Shown: positions 36,613 to 47,292, numbered from the stretch's first letter. The stretch: DNA of 64,000 bases from Siphonodentalium dalli (GCA_032622095.1 CP136064.1:37314426-37378425), one strand, 5' to 3'. Numbers and translations: made by a program. The notes: generated by a model not told the origin, from the sequence alone.

Positions 36613-38237
36613 AGGGTGGCTCACTCAACACGGAAAGTTTGCATGCGTCGGGTACCGGAGGGGGACGATTTCTTGGTCACTGAGAGAATACTAAATATTT
36701 ACCGAAATATCCATCTCCATCTGCTATTGTATGATCCAAAATCATATGTGAAAAACAACAGTGATATACATGTGAACTATATTTGAGATTTCTGTGAAAA
36801 TGTATTCGGGATGGATGCAAAAATTGAAAATCAAAGAGCAAACCATATCAGGAATTGACACCGGCTCCAGAAAAAATATATATGGCCGAGACACCCTTCA
36901 GACATTCGGCGAGGTCGCGTCTGTTATATCCGAGTCTTATTCCGCTCTGAATGCGGACACAAACTCTGAATTTAACGAGAACGCACTTCATTAATCGCGA
37001 AGCGTCATTGATTCACCGAGACTGCCTATGGCACAAAGAAGGCACAGGTCCCCTGGTGCGACAACACCATCATGTCTTTTTTAGTATCCACCTTAATACC
37101 TTAATACAAGGTTTGTATCTATCGGACCTGTATTGAGCATAGACTCACTTGCAATCAAAATTCATCAAAATCCCCTGTGCTTGAGATAATGCCACATAAC
37201 AATTTCTTTAGACCATATTCGCACCTTTGATTTGATGTATCTGCCGCATCGATATGTTGAAGATCACCAAAGATATATATGAATATGTGACACATTTTAG
37301 AACCGGACAAACCCTTGAACAGATTCCCATCAAATAAAGCATAGCTAGCACTGCAGAATTCCACTTGTCACAATGATTCACCATGTGTTGTCCTGTCTGT
37401 GTGACCTCAGTAGAGTAAATTCTGCAGTGATACCAGGGGGGGGGTCGGAAAAAATTTCCAGAAACGTATGCTACTTTTTTGCCGATGACCACTTTTTGGA
37501 CCCACCCACCCCTGACCCCAATTTTGTTCTCCATTTCATAGAGTTTTTTCCAGCCATGTTTTGACACCCACCCCCTTGTGGAACGCAAAACACAAACATA
37601 CAGAGAAAACCAGGACCAAACCTCCTACATTGAGATTCAGTGAATCTAGTAATGAACAGCAGGACTGGTCTCTAGCAGTATATTCTTGACTGCAGTGGAT
37701 TTTTAATCGTTTTTGTTAAATATCATATTTCCACAGCTCTGCAGTCAATATATTTTAAAGCTTAGTATATGAATAGAGTATGGCTTGGAGTTGACTACAC
37801 GAATGTAGTGGCCAGTGGGAAGGGTGTAGTTCATGAGCCGAAGGCGAGTGAACTACAGCATTCCAACTGGCCACTAAACTCGCGTAGTCAACGACAAGAT
37901 ATGCTCTAATCATTATATTATATCGAACATTTATAGACAAACTGACGTTCTAATATTTATATACCATCGAACATTTTAGTGCTAAACTGAAGTCATTGTA
38001 TTGTGTCCAGGTTGCATTCAATTTCCTTCTCGTCACAAACCCTATTAAGAAGCTTTATTGCTATTGTGAATAGCAGCTATGCCTGAGTGGGTAACCGGTC
38101 ACTGACACAGCGGACACGGTTAATCATAATTAATAGTCACTGTTTTAGTGCCAAAATGTGTGTGGTAGTCCTTTTTAGAGACCTTTTTAGTTTTTGTGTT
38201 TTGTTACTTTGTTATGGAAATTTATAAAAATATTTTG

Positions 38238-38352
38238 TTATACACTAGGTAGGTGATATTGCTCTACACCAGATAGGTGATTTTGTTTTTACACCAGATA
38301 GGTGATATTGTTTTACACCAGATAGGTGATTGTATTATATCAGATAGGTTAA
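38238..38352. repeat. 24-bp minisatellite, about 5 units
   Basis: TACACCAGATAGGTGATATT and close variants repeat about every 24-25 bp. Confidence 0.9.
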
Positions 38353-39410
38353 ATTATTATATGCTACGTGCCACCCAGACTCATTAGACATTACTAAAAC
38401 ATGTTTATCGCACATATAGCAATACACTAGAGCACACAGGAGCACCAATGGGAAATCAAAGAAAGTTAATGTTACGATTGATTCCAATTGATTCAGATTG
38501 GTCAGGATTGGTTAGGAATTTTATAACGTTCACAGTTTATCTTGCATGAATTCAGGAATCTTGTATGAGTTCAGAAAAGGCATTATTTCTATTGGACTGT
38601 TCAAGTGTAGCATGTGAAAGTAAAGCATATAACAAAAAATAAACCTACACTTTTAGTAGAAACCTGTATTAACTCATTCATGACTACATGAGATTGTGAT
38701 ATATTACAACTTTCTATCCCTTTTGTCACATAGGAGATAATTGTGTTATCCACTCACAAGTCTAGGTATATTACATGTTTTTTTCTTTATGCATCAGTGT
38801 ATACATCAGTGTTTAATGTCCATGTTTGACCAGATTTGGCATTAAATTTATTTCTTTAAAGTTATCCTTATATTTATGTTAATTACATAGAATACTGCAT
38901 GGGCGATTCAGCTGCATTAAGAATACTTTCCCTTGTCCCAAAAAGGCACACACCAACATCCAATGGCCCTAGCGTGTTTAGTGTTGCTGTAGTTCCTTAT
39001 TATTGAATTCTTAGTGTTACAAACCAGTACTAACTAGTAAAAATCCAATAAAAGGTGTGAAGGGAAAAAATTATTTTGTCACGGAAAAATTTGCTTTGGG
39101 CTTATTTTGACACCCACCACCCCAGCATACGTGTCGGACCCCCCCCCCCCCCCCCCCCCCGGTGATACTATGCTATATTTGATGGGAATCTGTTCAAGGG
39201 TTTGTCGATTTCGAAAGTGTGCACCTATTCATATATATATTTGGTGTTCTTCAACATATCAATGCGGGAGATACATCAAATTAAAGGTGCGAATATTATC
39301 TAAAGAACTGGGGTTGTGGAATTATCTCAAGCACATGGGATTTTGAGGAATTTTGATCTCAAGCGAGTCTATGCTCAATATTGGTCCGATAGATACAAAC
39401 CTTGTATTAA

Positions 39411-39640
39411 GGTATTAAGGTGGACACTCATGGTGGGGTTGTCTCACCAGGGGACCTGTGTTAATGTATTAAGGTGGACACTCATGGTGGTGTTGTCGCA
39501 CCAGGGACCTGTGTTAAGGTATTAAGGTGGACACTCATGGTGGGGTTGTCGCACCAGGGGACCTGTGTTAGGGTATTAAGGTGGACACTCATGGTGGAGT
39601 TGTCGCACCAGGGGACCTGTGCAAGAAGGTATGAGTTTGA
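39411..39640. repeat. 54-bp tandem repeat, 4 units, in inverted-repeat arm
   Basis: TATTAAGGTGGACACTCATG then the GTTGTCGCACCAGGGGACCT block recurs at about 39,411, 39,465, 39,518 and 39,572. Unit A has one such unit at the same place, so this is local amplification at the outer end of the arm. Confidence 0.9.
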
Positions 39641-40055
39641 GGACAAAATAAATAGTAACATCACATTTGCGCCTGTATACTATGGCAGAACCTATACGTT
39701 GGAGATAAAGGTCTTCCCGGACTTCACGGTGTGTACTTTTTTGTTTCGAAGTCGATGACGAAAACTCATGGAACCATAGATATGTTGATTTCTTTAATCG
39801 AACATAGCTTCGCTAGTACTAGATCGATAGCCGGTGCTGACAACTCAGGTCTTCTTTCTCAGTAAGTCATCACAAGACTTTGGCGATATCTATCGGATAT
39901 GTTCGAACCTTGAAAGATTCAATCATAATGCACACACACATGCTACGCATATAATTAAGTGCTCCAAGAAATTCTTTCGCTGACATTTCCTCTAAATTGA
40001 AGCATTCAGTTAAAACAGAATCAATTCGGGCTGATACGGGTGCCAAATATTTTGA
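39641..40055. other. Unit B spacer
   Basis: The counterpart of 31,330-31,740. A minus-strand frame at 39,870-40,082 (with RIDSVLTECFNLEEMSAKEF) is open and hydrophilic, and part of it (RIDSVL-ECFNL-EMS) is also readable in unit A's counterpart. It could be a remnant of a real gene. No family is recognised. Confidence 0.4.
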
Positions 40056-40378
40056 CACGTTGAACTCTTCATCTGGTTCCAATTTTCCGAAATACCAAAA
40101 TTATCCATCCAGAGATACTCCTACAAAAAAAACGTGTCACGCCATACGAAACGCGTAGCGCTTAACAGCGATTGCATCAGCGTGACATCGGCTGTTGTTT
40201 CAGGTGACATTCAACAAGCCTCTTATCGCATAACTGATGCCCGAGATCACCAACGTTTTTATCAAATTCCAAGACACGGCAGATATCAGCAGTCTTCAAA
40301 CCATCAAAACAGTTCTAGTGGTAACACTAATTATGACATTCACTATCACAGAAATCCAAAGCCAATTGTACCCAGGGG
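40056..40378 (+). pseudogene. Unknown ORF of duplicated unit, copy B (truncated)
   Basis: Encodes the same words as copy A (TKRVALNSDCISVTSAVVSG, SSNHQNSSSGNTNYDIHYH, RNPKPIV), and here the frame runs uninterrupted through the copy-A break point. It is cut off at 40,378 by the inverted-terminal element that follows. Confidence 0.5.
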
Positions 40379-42245
40379 CGTTATTTCGCTAAAATCCTGA
40401 TTCAGAATCTGGATTCAGATTACAGATTGGTCCCCGTACGACTTGGTTCGGCAAAAGAACAGACCAGAAATGGGCAGAATCGGTAAACGAACAGACCGTA
40501 ATCTCAATTTCGTGGTAATCCGATTCTGGATTCGGATTCCGATTACGGACTCAAATGTTCGTAATGTAAACAAACCGAGATTTCGCCACCTCGGAGTTTA
40601 AAAACACAATAAAACATAAGAATCCGTCTCTTGTGTACAAATTATTGCAGAATATAAACGATCTATACCAAAGAATTTTAAATGCGGAGACAAATTTGTT
40701 TTATTGAATGTAAACTGGGAGAATATTACTGAAATTAGCCAAATAATAACGCTATTGATAGTAACGCTGGGGGAGCACTTCGGTTGATGGCGAAGCAAAA
40801 TTAAATCATTGTTGATTGTCACTTTCATATGTCCATTTCATAATTCCATCCATATAATACCGCCCGAACGCATGTCGATTTCGAATTCGGCGGATACGTC
40901 ACCATTGACCGAATTCATATGAACCTGCATGGATATGTCTTCTGCTGTGTTCGTTATTATAATGTTTCTTCTTATTCAAGAAATAGTAGAATTATATGAT
41001 ATCGATGGATTATCAGACACACGTATGTACTATATCATCTAGTCTTATAGCAATTTCATGTTTAAAATGTTTTGTTTCGTTAAATGCAGTCGTTTTGCAC
41101 AATAGTATATGTATAGACAACAGACATATGTTCTAGGGACGTGGTTAGATGTTTCCTCAAATTTCAGGCCAACTGCACCCCCCCCCCCCCCCCCATTGAG
41201 AACCAAACATCAATCTCACAGGTTCGCAGAATTCCATTTGCTCCCCTTGGAAATATCCAACCTGACAAACACCAAGATTGGAAAATTACCAACTTTTACT
41301 GGTTGAAAAAAATCAAACAATGAGAACAATGCCAACCTATATATCGTGTCAAATTAATGTCCAACTAATGTTGTGTCATGCATGAAATTTCCGACTGCTG
41401 GAATGTACCAAAATTTAGTTTAGATATATTTATTTCAAATATATGTCAAATTTAGATAACACATGATATATAACACATACATTTGTTTATACATACAAAG
41501 GAATTGGGGGACAAGTGCTGACTCACTTAAGGGTACCCCCTCTCCCGTATGTTATTACACTGAAAAAATAAATAATTAGTAATGGCAAAGCAACATGACT
41601 ACCAAAACAAGTTGAACATATATACAGATCACTGGACACCCCCTCTCCCGAGTTAGTCATAAGTTTGTATATGTATTTATTTAAAATCGGGTTTGTTTGC
41701 TGCGTTTGCTGGCTTGTACGTATCATTATTTGGAACAGTTAGTCAAAATAATCCTGATTTTCCTCACGTATGAATGACTGCACAGCTAAGCAAATTGTAC
41801 CAAAGTTCGGGGTGGGGGTCGATACACCCACCCAACCCCTGTCGTCACGTCCCTGTTCAACTGACAAGTTTCGTGTGTTCTTCACAACATCTTCGGAATT
41901 TGATTCAGGAGGCCTAGAGCTGTCACGTTTAGATATGCTTGCCCTCATCAATAAACACACTTTAACTTGAACAAAAAAGATGCGATTAAGTCGGATTAGC
42001 AGCAAATTATGTGCCGTGTATATACACATAGAAGAAAGGCATGACTTTCACAACAAACATGAACTTTATAAATATAAGATACAAATCATACTTGTGTCAA
42101 ATACATGAGCCATGTTTGACGCTGGGAGAACATTAAACATAGTTTCGGAGACCACGTGGATTTCAAAATCTGACCTAGAATCGGGAATTAGCCCCGCCCC
42201 CGTAATCGGCTTCGGATTCTCAATCCGATTTTTAGCGAAATAACG
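40379..42245. mobile_element. 1.87-kb element with 16-bp perfect TIRs
   Basis: CGTTATTTCGCTAAAA (40,379-40,394) and its exact complement TTTTAGCGAAATAACG (42,230-42,245) bound the segment. Subterminal sequence on both sides is rich in GGATTC/GAATCC words that are also mutually inverted. No transposase is recognised inside, and a poly-C tract lies at 41,178-41,193. It fits a non-autonomous DNA transposon of unassigned superfamily. It sits exactly between the truncated unit B ORF and the capsid-gene fragment. Confidence 0.7.
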
Positions 42246-42253
42246 ACTCTGAG

Positions 42254-42990
42254 TATTTTCATATTTTTCTGTATTATTGTTTGGTTCAAGTTATTTGCTA
42301 CTGCTGGCATCAGCGTAATTGTACGAACATTGAAAACTGCCGTTTCAAATACTATTTTTCCGTCTTCCTGACCAATTAAAGAGAATTTTTGATTCGCTCT
42401 ATTGAGACGAATTCTTATCTCAATTCCATTTGGTAAGTATTTCTCTTGTAGAAATATATCTGTGTGTAAACGACCACACAATTCTACCGTTTTACTACCT
42501 GCTATGATTGCTTGGCGAGATTTCAATCCATCATTACGACCAGCTTTAGTGTTTTCGGTTAACTGTTTAGCGGTGTCTTTTGATTTCCTTTACATTCACC
42601 AGAATAAGCCTAGATATTTTCCATGTAGGCTCGATAAGGATAGGTATCTCCGTTCGCCGTTATAAGTTTGTTATTTAGGTAAATATCGATACTACTGAAC
42701 ATGCTAAGGAAAAAGTTGTTAATAGGCGCAATTTCATCAGTACCATCAACCAAGTTTGTTCCATCTGCTTTTGTGATTTTGAATTTCAGGTACAAATATG
42801 ATTGATTCACATCTGTCCATTGTTCAGTTTGAGGCGGAATTACAAATTCTATCGGTGCGGAATTATTCAAAGAGCTAATCGGGTGATGTCCTGTCCATTG
42901 TGATTCCAACATCGTTGTCGTTGTTGGTGGAACATCAGAAGCATCTAACTCGGACTTGCTGCATTCGCATGATCCATTTTGCATCATCAT
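42254..42990 (-). pseudogene. Major capsid protein fragment, detached copy
   Basis: Double-jelly-roll major capsid protein of the Polinton/adintovirus type, also annotated in animal genomes as F54H12.2-like. Recognisable words: PIEFVIPPQTEQWTDVNQS, YLYLKFKITKADGTNLVDG, INNFFLSMFSSIDIYLNNK, NGDTYPYRAYMEN, and downstream SKTVELCGRLHTDIFLQEKY, LPNGIEIRIRLNR. The frame is interrupted after YRAYMEN by an in-frame TAG and a frameshift, both shared with the copy at 49-50.3 kb. The last third of the protein is missing because the fragment ends at 42,254. Confidence 0.85.
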
Positions 42991-43037
42991 GATTAATCAA
43001 ATATATCGAGAGATCGTTTTGATTTCTTTACGGTGTT

Positions 43038-43361
43038 TTAATGGACTCGTTTGCGAGAAGAATGTTTTTTCAAAGACCGCGATGATCTATTTATGCGTTT
43101 TGGTGTTGATATTTTCTTTATTGTTTCCCTTCCAAAAGATTTCCATGCTTCTTTACCTTGTTTCAAAAATACTTCTTTCGGACTTTTACCACGATGAATG
43201 ATATCTTCGACTGCAGCAAGTCCATGCTTGAATACTTGTTGTTTAGCAATCTGACCAATAGGTTTTTGAAACGGTACTACTGTTCTCATTGCAGATTTGA
43301 ATAGCGAACCAATTCCATTTGCATACTGTCTAGGTACTCCTCTATACACGGGGATCATCAT
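43038..43361 (-). CDS. Basic core-like protein, detached copy
   Basis: 107 residues, intact. It starts MMIPVYRGVPRQYANGIGSL, then has a hydrophobic/Gly-rich segment, HGLAAVEDIIHRGKSPKEV, and a Lys/Arg/Ser-rich tail. The layout (PxYRGxxxQ.GxGIGS start, basic C-terminus) is that of the small core/minor virion protein encoded next to the capsid genes in adintoviruses; a DNA-condensing role is an inference. Its ATG overlaps the stop of the upstream penton-like gene by 4 bp (ATGA). Confidence 0.7.
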   Translation of the reverse strand: MMIPVYRGVPRQYANGIGSLFKSAMRTVVPFQKPIGQIAKQQVFKHGLAAVEDIIHRGKSPKEVFLKQGKEAWKSFGRETIKKISTPKRINRSSRSLKKHSSRKRVH

Positions 43362-44203
43362 AAATACAAATTACTGCGGCGTTGGAAATGCAACTTTACC
43401 ATAGACTTTCCACCAACAAACTGAATTCGTTTGCCAGTATCACCAGTTATATACACATTTATGGTATCAAAGTTAGACTTTGATACTGGTACATAATGTA
43501 AGTTTTGGAATTCATGCTTAATATGTTGACCATCATGTATTCTTTTACTCTCGGGTGATGTCACTCGTAATATCGGTGCCTCAACATCACTAACAATTGT
43601 ATAATCAGCAATGTCAGAATAATCAAACAATTGATTATGCTCCGCATTTAAATCAACTCCATATGGAAACATTATCGAAGGAGTAGCAAATGTGACAGTG
43701 TTTGATTTTGTTCTGTAATCAAGTTTATCCAAAAGAGCTCTGGGGAGTACAAGACCTACTTTGGTATAACTATTGGTTGAAATTTTAACTCGTCGTTGTG
43801 CTTTGGAATATCCGAATTCGAATTTCAGTTCTGGAATCATTCTGCTTACTGTACTATCAATTAGACCTTGAATAGTATCTGTCAAATTTGCTGCACCAGA
43901 ATATGCTCCTTCTGGTATTTTTAATTCTATACCATTTTCTGGTTTTGAAATTACTACATCACTTATTGGTATCTTGTGCAGGTATTGTAAAATTCTTAGA
44001 ACAGAAGTTTTTATTTTTATTATGCAGGCATCTCCAATAATGTATGTTTCTGATGGTTCAAATAGTTCAACCATTGCAACTTCCCAAAGCTCTTTATCAA
44101 TATGTATGGTTTTTGGTAATTTCACCGTGAAACAACATTGTGAGTTGGCTGGGTAAAGTGACATTGAACTATCACTCATGAGAGTTACGTAGAATGAATT
44201 CAT
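43358..44203 (-). CDS. Penton-like minor capsid protein, intact detached copy
   Basis: 281 residues, uninterrupted. The N-terminus MNSFYVTLMSDSSMSLYPAN with LWEVAMVELFEPSETY is typical of the adintovirus/Polinton minor capsid (penton-type single jelly roll) protein. Later blocks are LKIPEGAYSGAANLTDTIQG, LPRALLDKLDYRT and the C-terminal RIQFVGGKSMVKLHFQRR. It would form virion vertices. The homologue at 50.7-51.5 kb is frame-broken near its N-terminus, so this copy is the better preserved one. Confidence 0.8.
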   Translation of the reverse strand: MNSFYVTLMSDSSMSLYPANSQCCFTVKLPKTIHIDKELWEVAMVELFEPSETYIIGDACIIKIKTSVLRILQYLHKIPISDVVISKPENGIELKIPEGAYSGAANLTDTIQGLIDSTVSRMIPELKFEFGYSKAQRRVKISTNSYTKVGLVLPRALLDKLDYRTKSNTVTFATPSIMFPYGVDLNAEHNQLFDYSDIADYTIVSDVEAPILRVTSPESKRIHDGQHIKHEFQNLHYVPVSKSNFDTINVYITGDTGKRIQFVGGKSMVKLHFQRRSNLYL

Positions 44204-44316
44204 TTTTTCTCAGTATTTTTCAATAATTTCAGTCCAGGTGTTTGTAGAATATAACCTAGAGAGCTACTTGGAAGAATAAGCCACAATTCTTTGTTTACAC
44301 TCTGGATACTAATGTA

Positions 44317-45003
44317 TTTCAACCCATACGGACTCAAGGCCTGGAACTATCAGATCATTACGGAATTTATAAGGAATACAGTCGCGAATATAAATACTCG
44401 TACCTCCACCGGATGTTTGGGTATTCCTGTCATTTCTAATTGGATCATGAAAACCGTGAAGTAAAACTTCGGAATTAAGCCATGTTTCAGTGAAAAAGCA
44501 AATATCGAAATTAGCAGACACAGCATTTAGTATTGTCATGTTATCTCTCATGCTCTGGGTGTTCAGTGTAGTAACATGGAACAGTGTCTTCGTAGTAACA
44601 TGGAACAGTGTCTTCGTATCGCACCATTGTTGGCAGGACCCGGGTTCAGTTCGATATCGCCGCTTAACATTAGTAACAAGAATATAATGGAAGTTGCAGT
44701 TAAGTAACATAATAATTTTGCCTCGTGTGTGTGTGTTATAACATGTCGATTTGTACTATCTTGCCATGGGGCCCTGTTTTCACGGATGATTTTCAAAACT
44801 GTTTGTATTAAATGTGGACAAGTACATGATATCAACAGTAACAAACTTTCAAGTTGAATCTCTGGCAATGTTCTTGAAAGTAGGAAAAGGTAAATGACGA
44901 TAGTTTCAGACATATTCAGGTCAAAGCGTTTTTCCCTAGGTGGCCGAGACGCTGTCGACAGAAAGCTGCCAATCCGAGCACGATATTGTATTATATCAAC
45001 CAT
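44317..45003 (-). mobile_element. LINE 5' fragment with 2A peptide and endonuclease start
   Basis: The minus-strand frame from 45,003 encodes an N-terminal region ending in a hydrophobic stretch (YLTATSIIFLLLML) directly followed by SGDIELNPGP (44,661-44,635), a canonical 2A ribosome-skipping motif (DxExNPGP). After a frameshift the APE endonuclease starts: TLNTQSMRDNMTILNA, NFDICFFTETWLNSEV, GGGTSIYIRD. 2A motifs in this position are known from CR1-like LINEs of sea urchin and other invertebrates. The fragment is 3' truncated at the capsid block. A 26-bp duplication (GTAACATGGAACAGTGTCTT) lies at 44,571-44,620. Confidence 0.85.
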
Positions 45004-45638
45004 TGTCCCATATATATTGTATGAATTTCAAAACATGTAAATAGCTCGGTGGTTGGCAGATATGACTTACATACTGAACAAATGTTGAATCAAGATGTTT
45101 AAGATATTGGCGTGAGATACACAGTTTATCTTGGTCATGTGCAGTTGATGGAGAGATTGGAAAGATAACAGAAGATAAGAGAAGGAAGAGACGAAAGAAA
45201 TATAACTCTATTAGTTATCCAGGGATTGGGGGAATCATTAATCCCATGCGGTTGCTCGCATGTAGTTGATGGGTCGGTATAAATATATTACCTCTCTACG
45301 TTATGGGGCCCAAACATCGCGACATTGCGACCATAAAGGGAATTTCGAATGAACACCGATGAGAGTTTCTAACTCAACATGTCTATACGGGTTAATTTTC
45401 TAAAAAAAATTATGATTTGACATAACATGAGGCGTTTTAAAGAAATCATTGTTCGAGGGACGACTGCCAAAATATACGCACTGAACAATCTACAAATACG
45501 CAACAGTATGGTATAGAAGACAACACGAACCGACCACACAGACGAGCGGACAGACGGAACACGAGACGCGCGGACCTGAAGGCGTACGTTGTGATATATC
45601 AGCCAATACGCCAAGGATTTTATAGCAAACAATACGTA
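45004..45638. other. Intergenic DNA, no gene supported
   Basis: Nothing recognised. A minus-strand open frame at 45,369-45,857 overlaps the small TIR element that follows and is unlikely to be real. Confidence 0.4.
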
Positions 45639-45775
45639 ATCGGGGTTCACGATTGGATGGCTAGTGGCATCTAATCGCGAGCACGGGTGGCACGTGATGT
45701 TCGATTGAATATCAGAATTCAGCGATATATATATCGCGACTGTATGCCAATAGCCATCATATCGTGAACCCCGAT
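45639..45775. mobile_element. 137-bp MITE with 25-bp TIRs
   Basis: The left terminus ATCGGGGTTCACGAT plus ATGGCTA (45,639-45,663) is the inverted complement of 45,751-45,775 except for three central bases. An inner palindrome GCGATATATATATCGC lies at 45,722-45,737. Non-autonomous; superfamily not assigned. Confidence 0.8.
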
Positions 45776-45891
45776 ATGTTATCTTTTGGTAGTCAAGCGT
45801 GTGCGTATTAGGTGGATATATATATGCTTTGAGATACACAGACAGACAGACGATCACGGCACACGTGTGTGTATACCGACGAGAGTGATCG

Positions 45892-46051
45892 TGTTGGGGA
45901 GTTTACCGGTACATAATAAATATGGGAATAATAAGTAAAGCGTATAAGTATATTACCATGTGTCGAATAATAAGATGATCATCCAGAATGCGGTAAACTA
46001 CCATTTGTTATGAATAAAAGCCGGCGCATTCGTGCCTGTTTACGTCCAACA
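45892..46051 (+). mobile_element. Candidate 160-bp LTR (TGTTGG...CCAACA)
   Basis: The segment starts TGTTGGGG and ends CGTCCAACA, a perfect 6-bp inverted terminus of the kind that bounds LTRs. Just before the end it has a GC-rich stretch after AATAAAAG (about 46,014), as an R/U5 region would. No matching second LTR or primer-binding site is recognised. A solo LTR, a 5' LTR, or chance are all open. Confidence 0.4.
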
Positions 46052-46504
46052 GAAGTGCGGTCAATGCTCCCCAGTACAGTGAACGAACGGCGACAAGTCA
46101 CCGTTGTCAACGCACCTCGTCAATAGGTGGGTTCGTGGCCTTCCCTTTGGGGACAGCTGCTGCCCGAGCGACTTAGGTGAGCTATTTACTGACTTGGCAG
46201 GGGATTATCGAATTAATCCCCTCGGCTTTGTTAGCGACCTTGGGTGGACTTCGCGTTGTGGACACCCTTAGCTGGAATCTTTACCAGGCTAAGGGTGGCT
46301 TTGTGACTCTATCCGTGGAGTACAGGATTGGAGCTGCTGGACACCACCAGGGGCTCAAGACCGTCAGCAGGGATGTCACCACCACCGGAGCAGGGACGAG
46401 GAGGAAGAAGACAGCTGATGCTGATGCTGTGGTGGAGACTGGGTCTTCATTCAACCCGATGACTCCGGAATACTTCAGCCCGGAGTCATCCAACAGTAAT
46501 ATTG
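46052..46504 (+). CDS. Unassigned open frame left of the viral element
   Basis: A GC-richer frame (in frame from about 46,177 to 46,563) contains LGGLRVVDTLSWNLYQAKGG, then a Lys/Arg-rich and Ala-rich segment (GTRRKKTADADAVVETG) and PMTPEYFSPESSNSN. It runs into the GC-rich minisatellite at 46,505. It may be the beginning of a gag-like frame behind the candidate LTR, interrupted by the viral element. No domain is recognised. Confidence 0.3.
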
Positions 46505-46652
46505 GCTATCACTCTGGCCCACTCCCCCTGCTCGGGGTCACTCTGGCCCATGGGCCAGAGTGACGGGATACAGATCCTGACATTGACTCTCTGGCTGTCA
46601 CTCTGGTCCACCCCCTCGCTCGGGGTCATTCTGGCCCATGGGGTCCAGAGGT
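46505..46652. repeat. GC-rich minisatellite at left flank of viral element
   Basis: Repeats of GGTCACTCTGGCCCA/CCCCCTCGCTCGGGG/CTGACATTGACTCTCTGGCT occur in about 1.5 units. The same repeat lies in the same orientation immediately outside the right TIR (58,690-58,825). Because the flanks are direct while the TIRs are inverted, this repeat is outside the element and probably represents its insertion target. Confidence 0.8.
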
Positions 46653-46662
46653 TGTATAGAAC

Positions 46663-47031
46663 TCCAAAGAGTAAGGTGAGCGCTTCGAATGGGTTTTTGA
46701 CAGAAAAGAGCATAATTTACTAATGTGTCGTTTTTTTATCGGATTCTAATGCCAGTGTGGTAAGCGAAGGGCGTCCCCCTTCACTGGACACACTGAACTT
46801 AGAATAATACCCAGAAAAAATCGAAGTATTAGTAAATTGTGATAATTTACCAGTGCAATTTTTAACAAAAGCGAAAGTCTTCGAATAGATTCGAAGACGA
46901 TAGCGTTGTAAAATGTACTCGTAGAAATTACCTTTCAGTGAAATATGTTATGAGATAATGGTAAAATGGTACATATAAAAATTTCCCCGAGTCAAATCGG
47001 TATTTTGTTTATTCGTAGAAATATGATGTAT
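46663..47031. repeat. Left terminal inverted repeat
   Basis: Starts TCCAAAGAGTAAGGTGAG. Blocks in order are TTTTTGACAGAAAAGAGCAT, a GTGTGGTAAGCGAAGGGCG/CACTGGACACACTGAAC palindromic segment, CTTCGAATAGATTCGAAG, and TCGTAGAAATATGATGTA. The whole is the inverted complement of 58,313-58,667 with small indels (for example an extra GCGCTTCGAA at about 46,680). Confidence 0.9.
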
Positions 47032-47265
47032 TTTGACAGAAAAGAGCATAATTTACTAATATATCGTTTTTTCTCGGATGCTAATGGCAGTGTGGTAAGC
47101 GAAGGGCGTTCCCCTTCGCTGGACACACTGAACTTAGAATAATACCGAGCAAAACACAGAAGCATTAGTAAATTAACAGTGCATTTTTAACAAAAGCGAA
47201 AGTATTCGAATAGATTCGAAGACGGTAGCGCTGAGAAAATGTGCACGCAAGAGCCATCTGATAGC
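47032..47265. repeat. Second, partial copy of the left TIR
   Basis: GTATTTTGACAGAAAAGAGC onward repeats 46,694-46,920 in direct orientation, 338 bp downstream. The right end has only one copy. A tandem TIR suggests unequal exchange or replication slippage at the left end. Confidence 0.85.
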
Positions 47266-47276
47266 AGGTTTTGGGT

Positions 47277-47292
47277 GGCCCTGAAAAGGGCC
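47277..47292 (-). terminator. Histone-type 3' stem-loop of OTU-like gene 1
   Basis: The minus strand reads GGCCCTTTTCAGGGCC followed by ACCC, the exact metazoan replication-dependent histone mRNA stem-loop (6-bp stem, UUUC loop, ACC flank). It lies 13 nt past the TGA at 47,306. Downstream AGATGGCTCTTGC is only weakly like the downstream element of the other three genes. Confidence 0.8.

Larger units (their letters stand above)
36613..39640. repeat. Unit B: long inverted repeat with expanded spacer
   Basis: The left arm (about 37,043-37,350) and right arm (about 39,170-39,620) are inverted complements and close relatives of unit A's arms. In unit B the spacer is about 1.8 kb and holds unrelated AT-rich sequence, two poly-C/poly-G tracts (37,435, 39,140-39,160) and a minisatellite. 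An inverted pair also occurs near 37,790-37,890 (AGTATGGCTTGGAGTTGACTA versus GTAGTCAACGACAAGATATGC). No gene is supported in it. Confidence 0.8.
42254..44316 (-). mobile_element. Detached capsid block of adintovirus-like element
   Basis: A copy of the capsid part (major capsid protein, core, penton-like) of the TIR-bounded element at 46.7-58.7 kb. It corresponds to about 49,589-51,640 and is nearly identical at the nucleotide level. It begins abruptly inside the capsid gene at 42,254, after a 1.87-kb TIR element, and ends at about 44,316 at a LINE fragment. No TIR accompanies it. Confidence 0.85.

Noticed and set aside
42956-43201. Plus-strand 81-codon frame, repeated at 50,290-50,535
   Set aside because: Antisense shadow of the core-protein gene; conserved only because the DNA is duplicated.
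45369-45857. 162-codon minus-strand frame
   Set aside because: It overlaps a small inverted-terminal element and the composition looks random.
46502-46723. Plus- and minus-strand frames with LTLWLSLWSTPSLGV-type words
   Set aside because: They arise from the GC-rich minisatellite at both flanks of the viral element.
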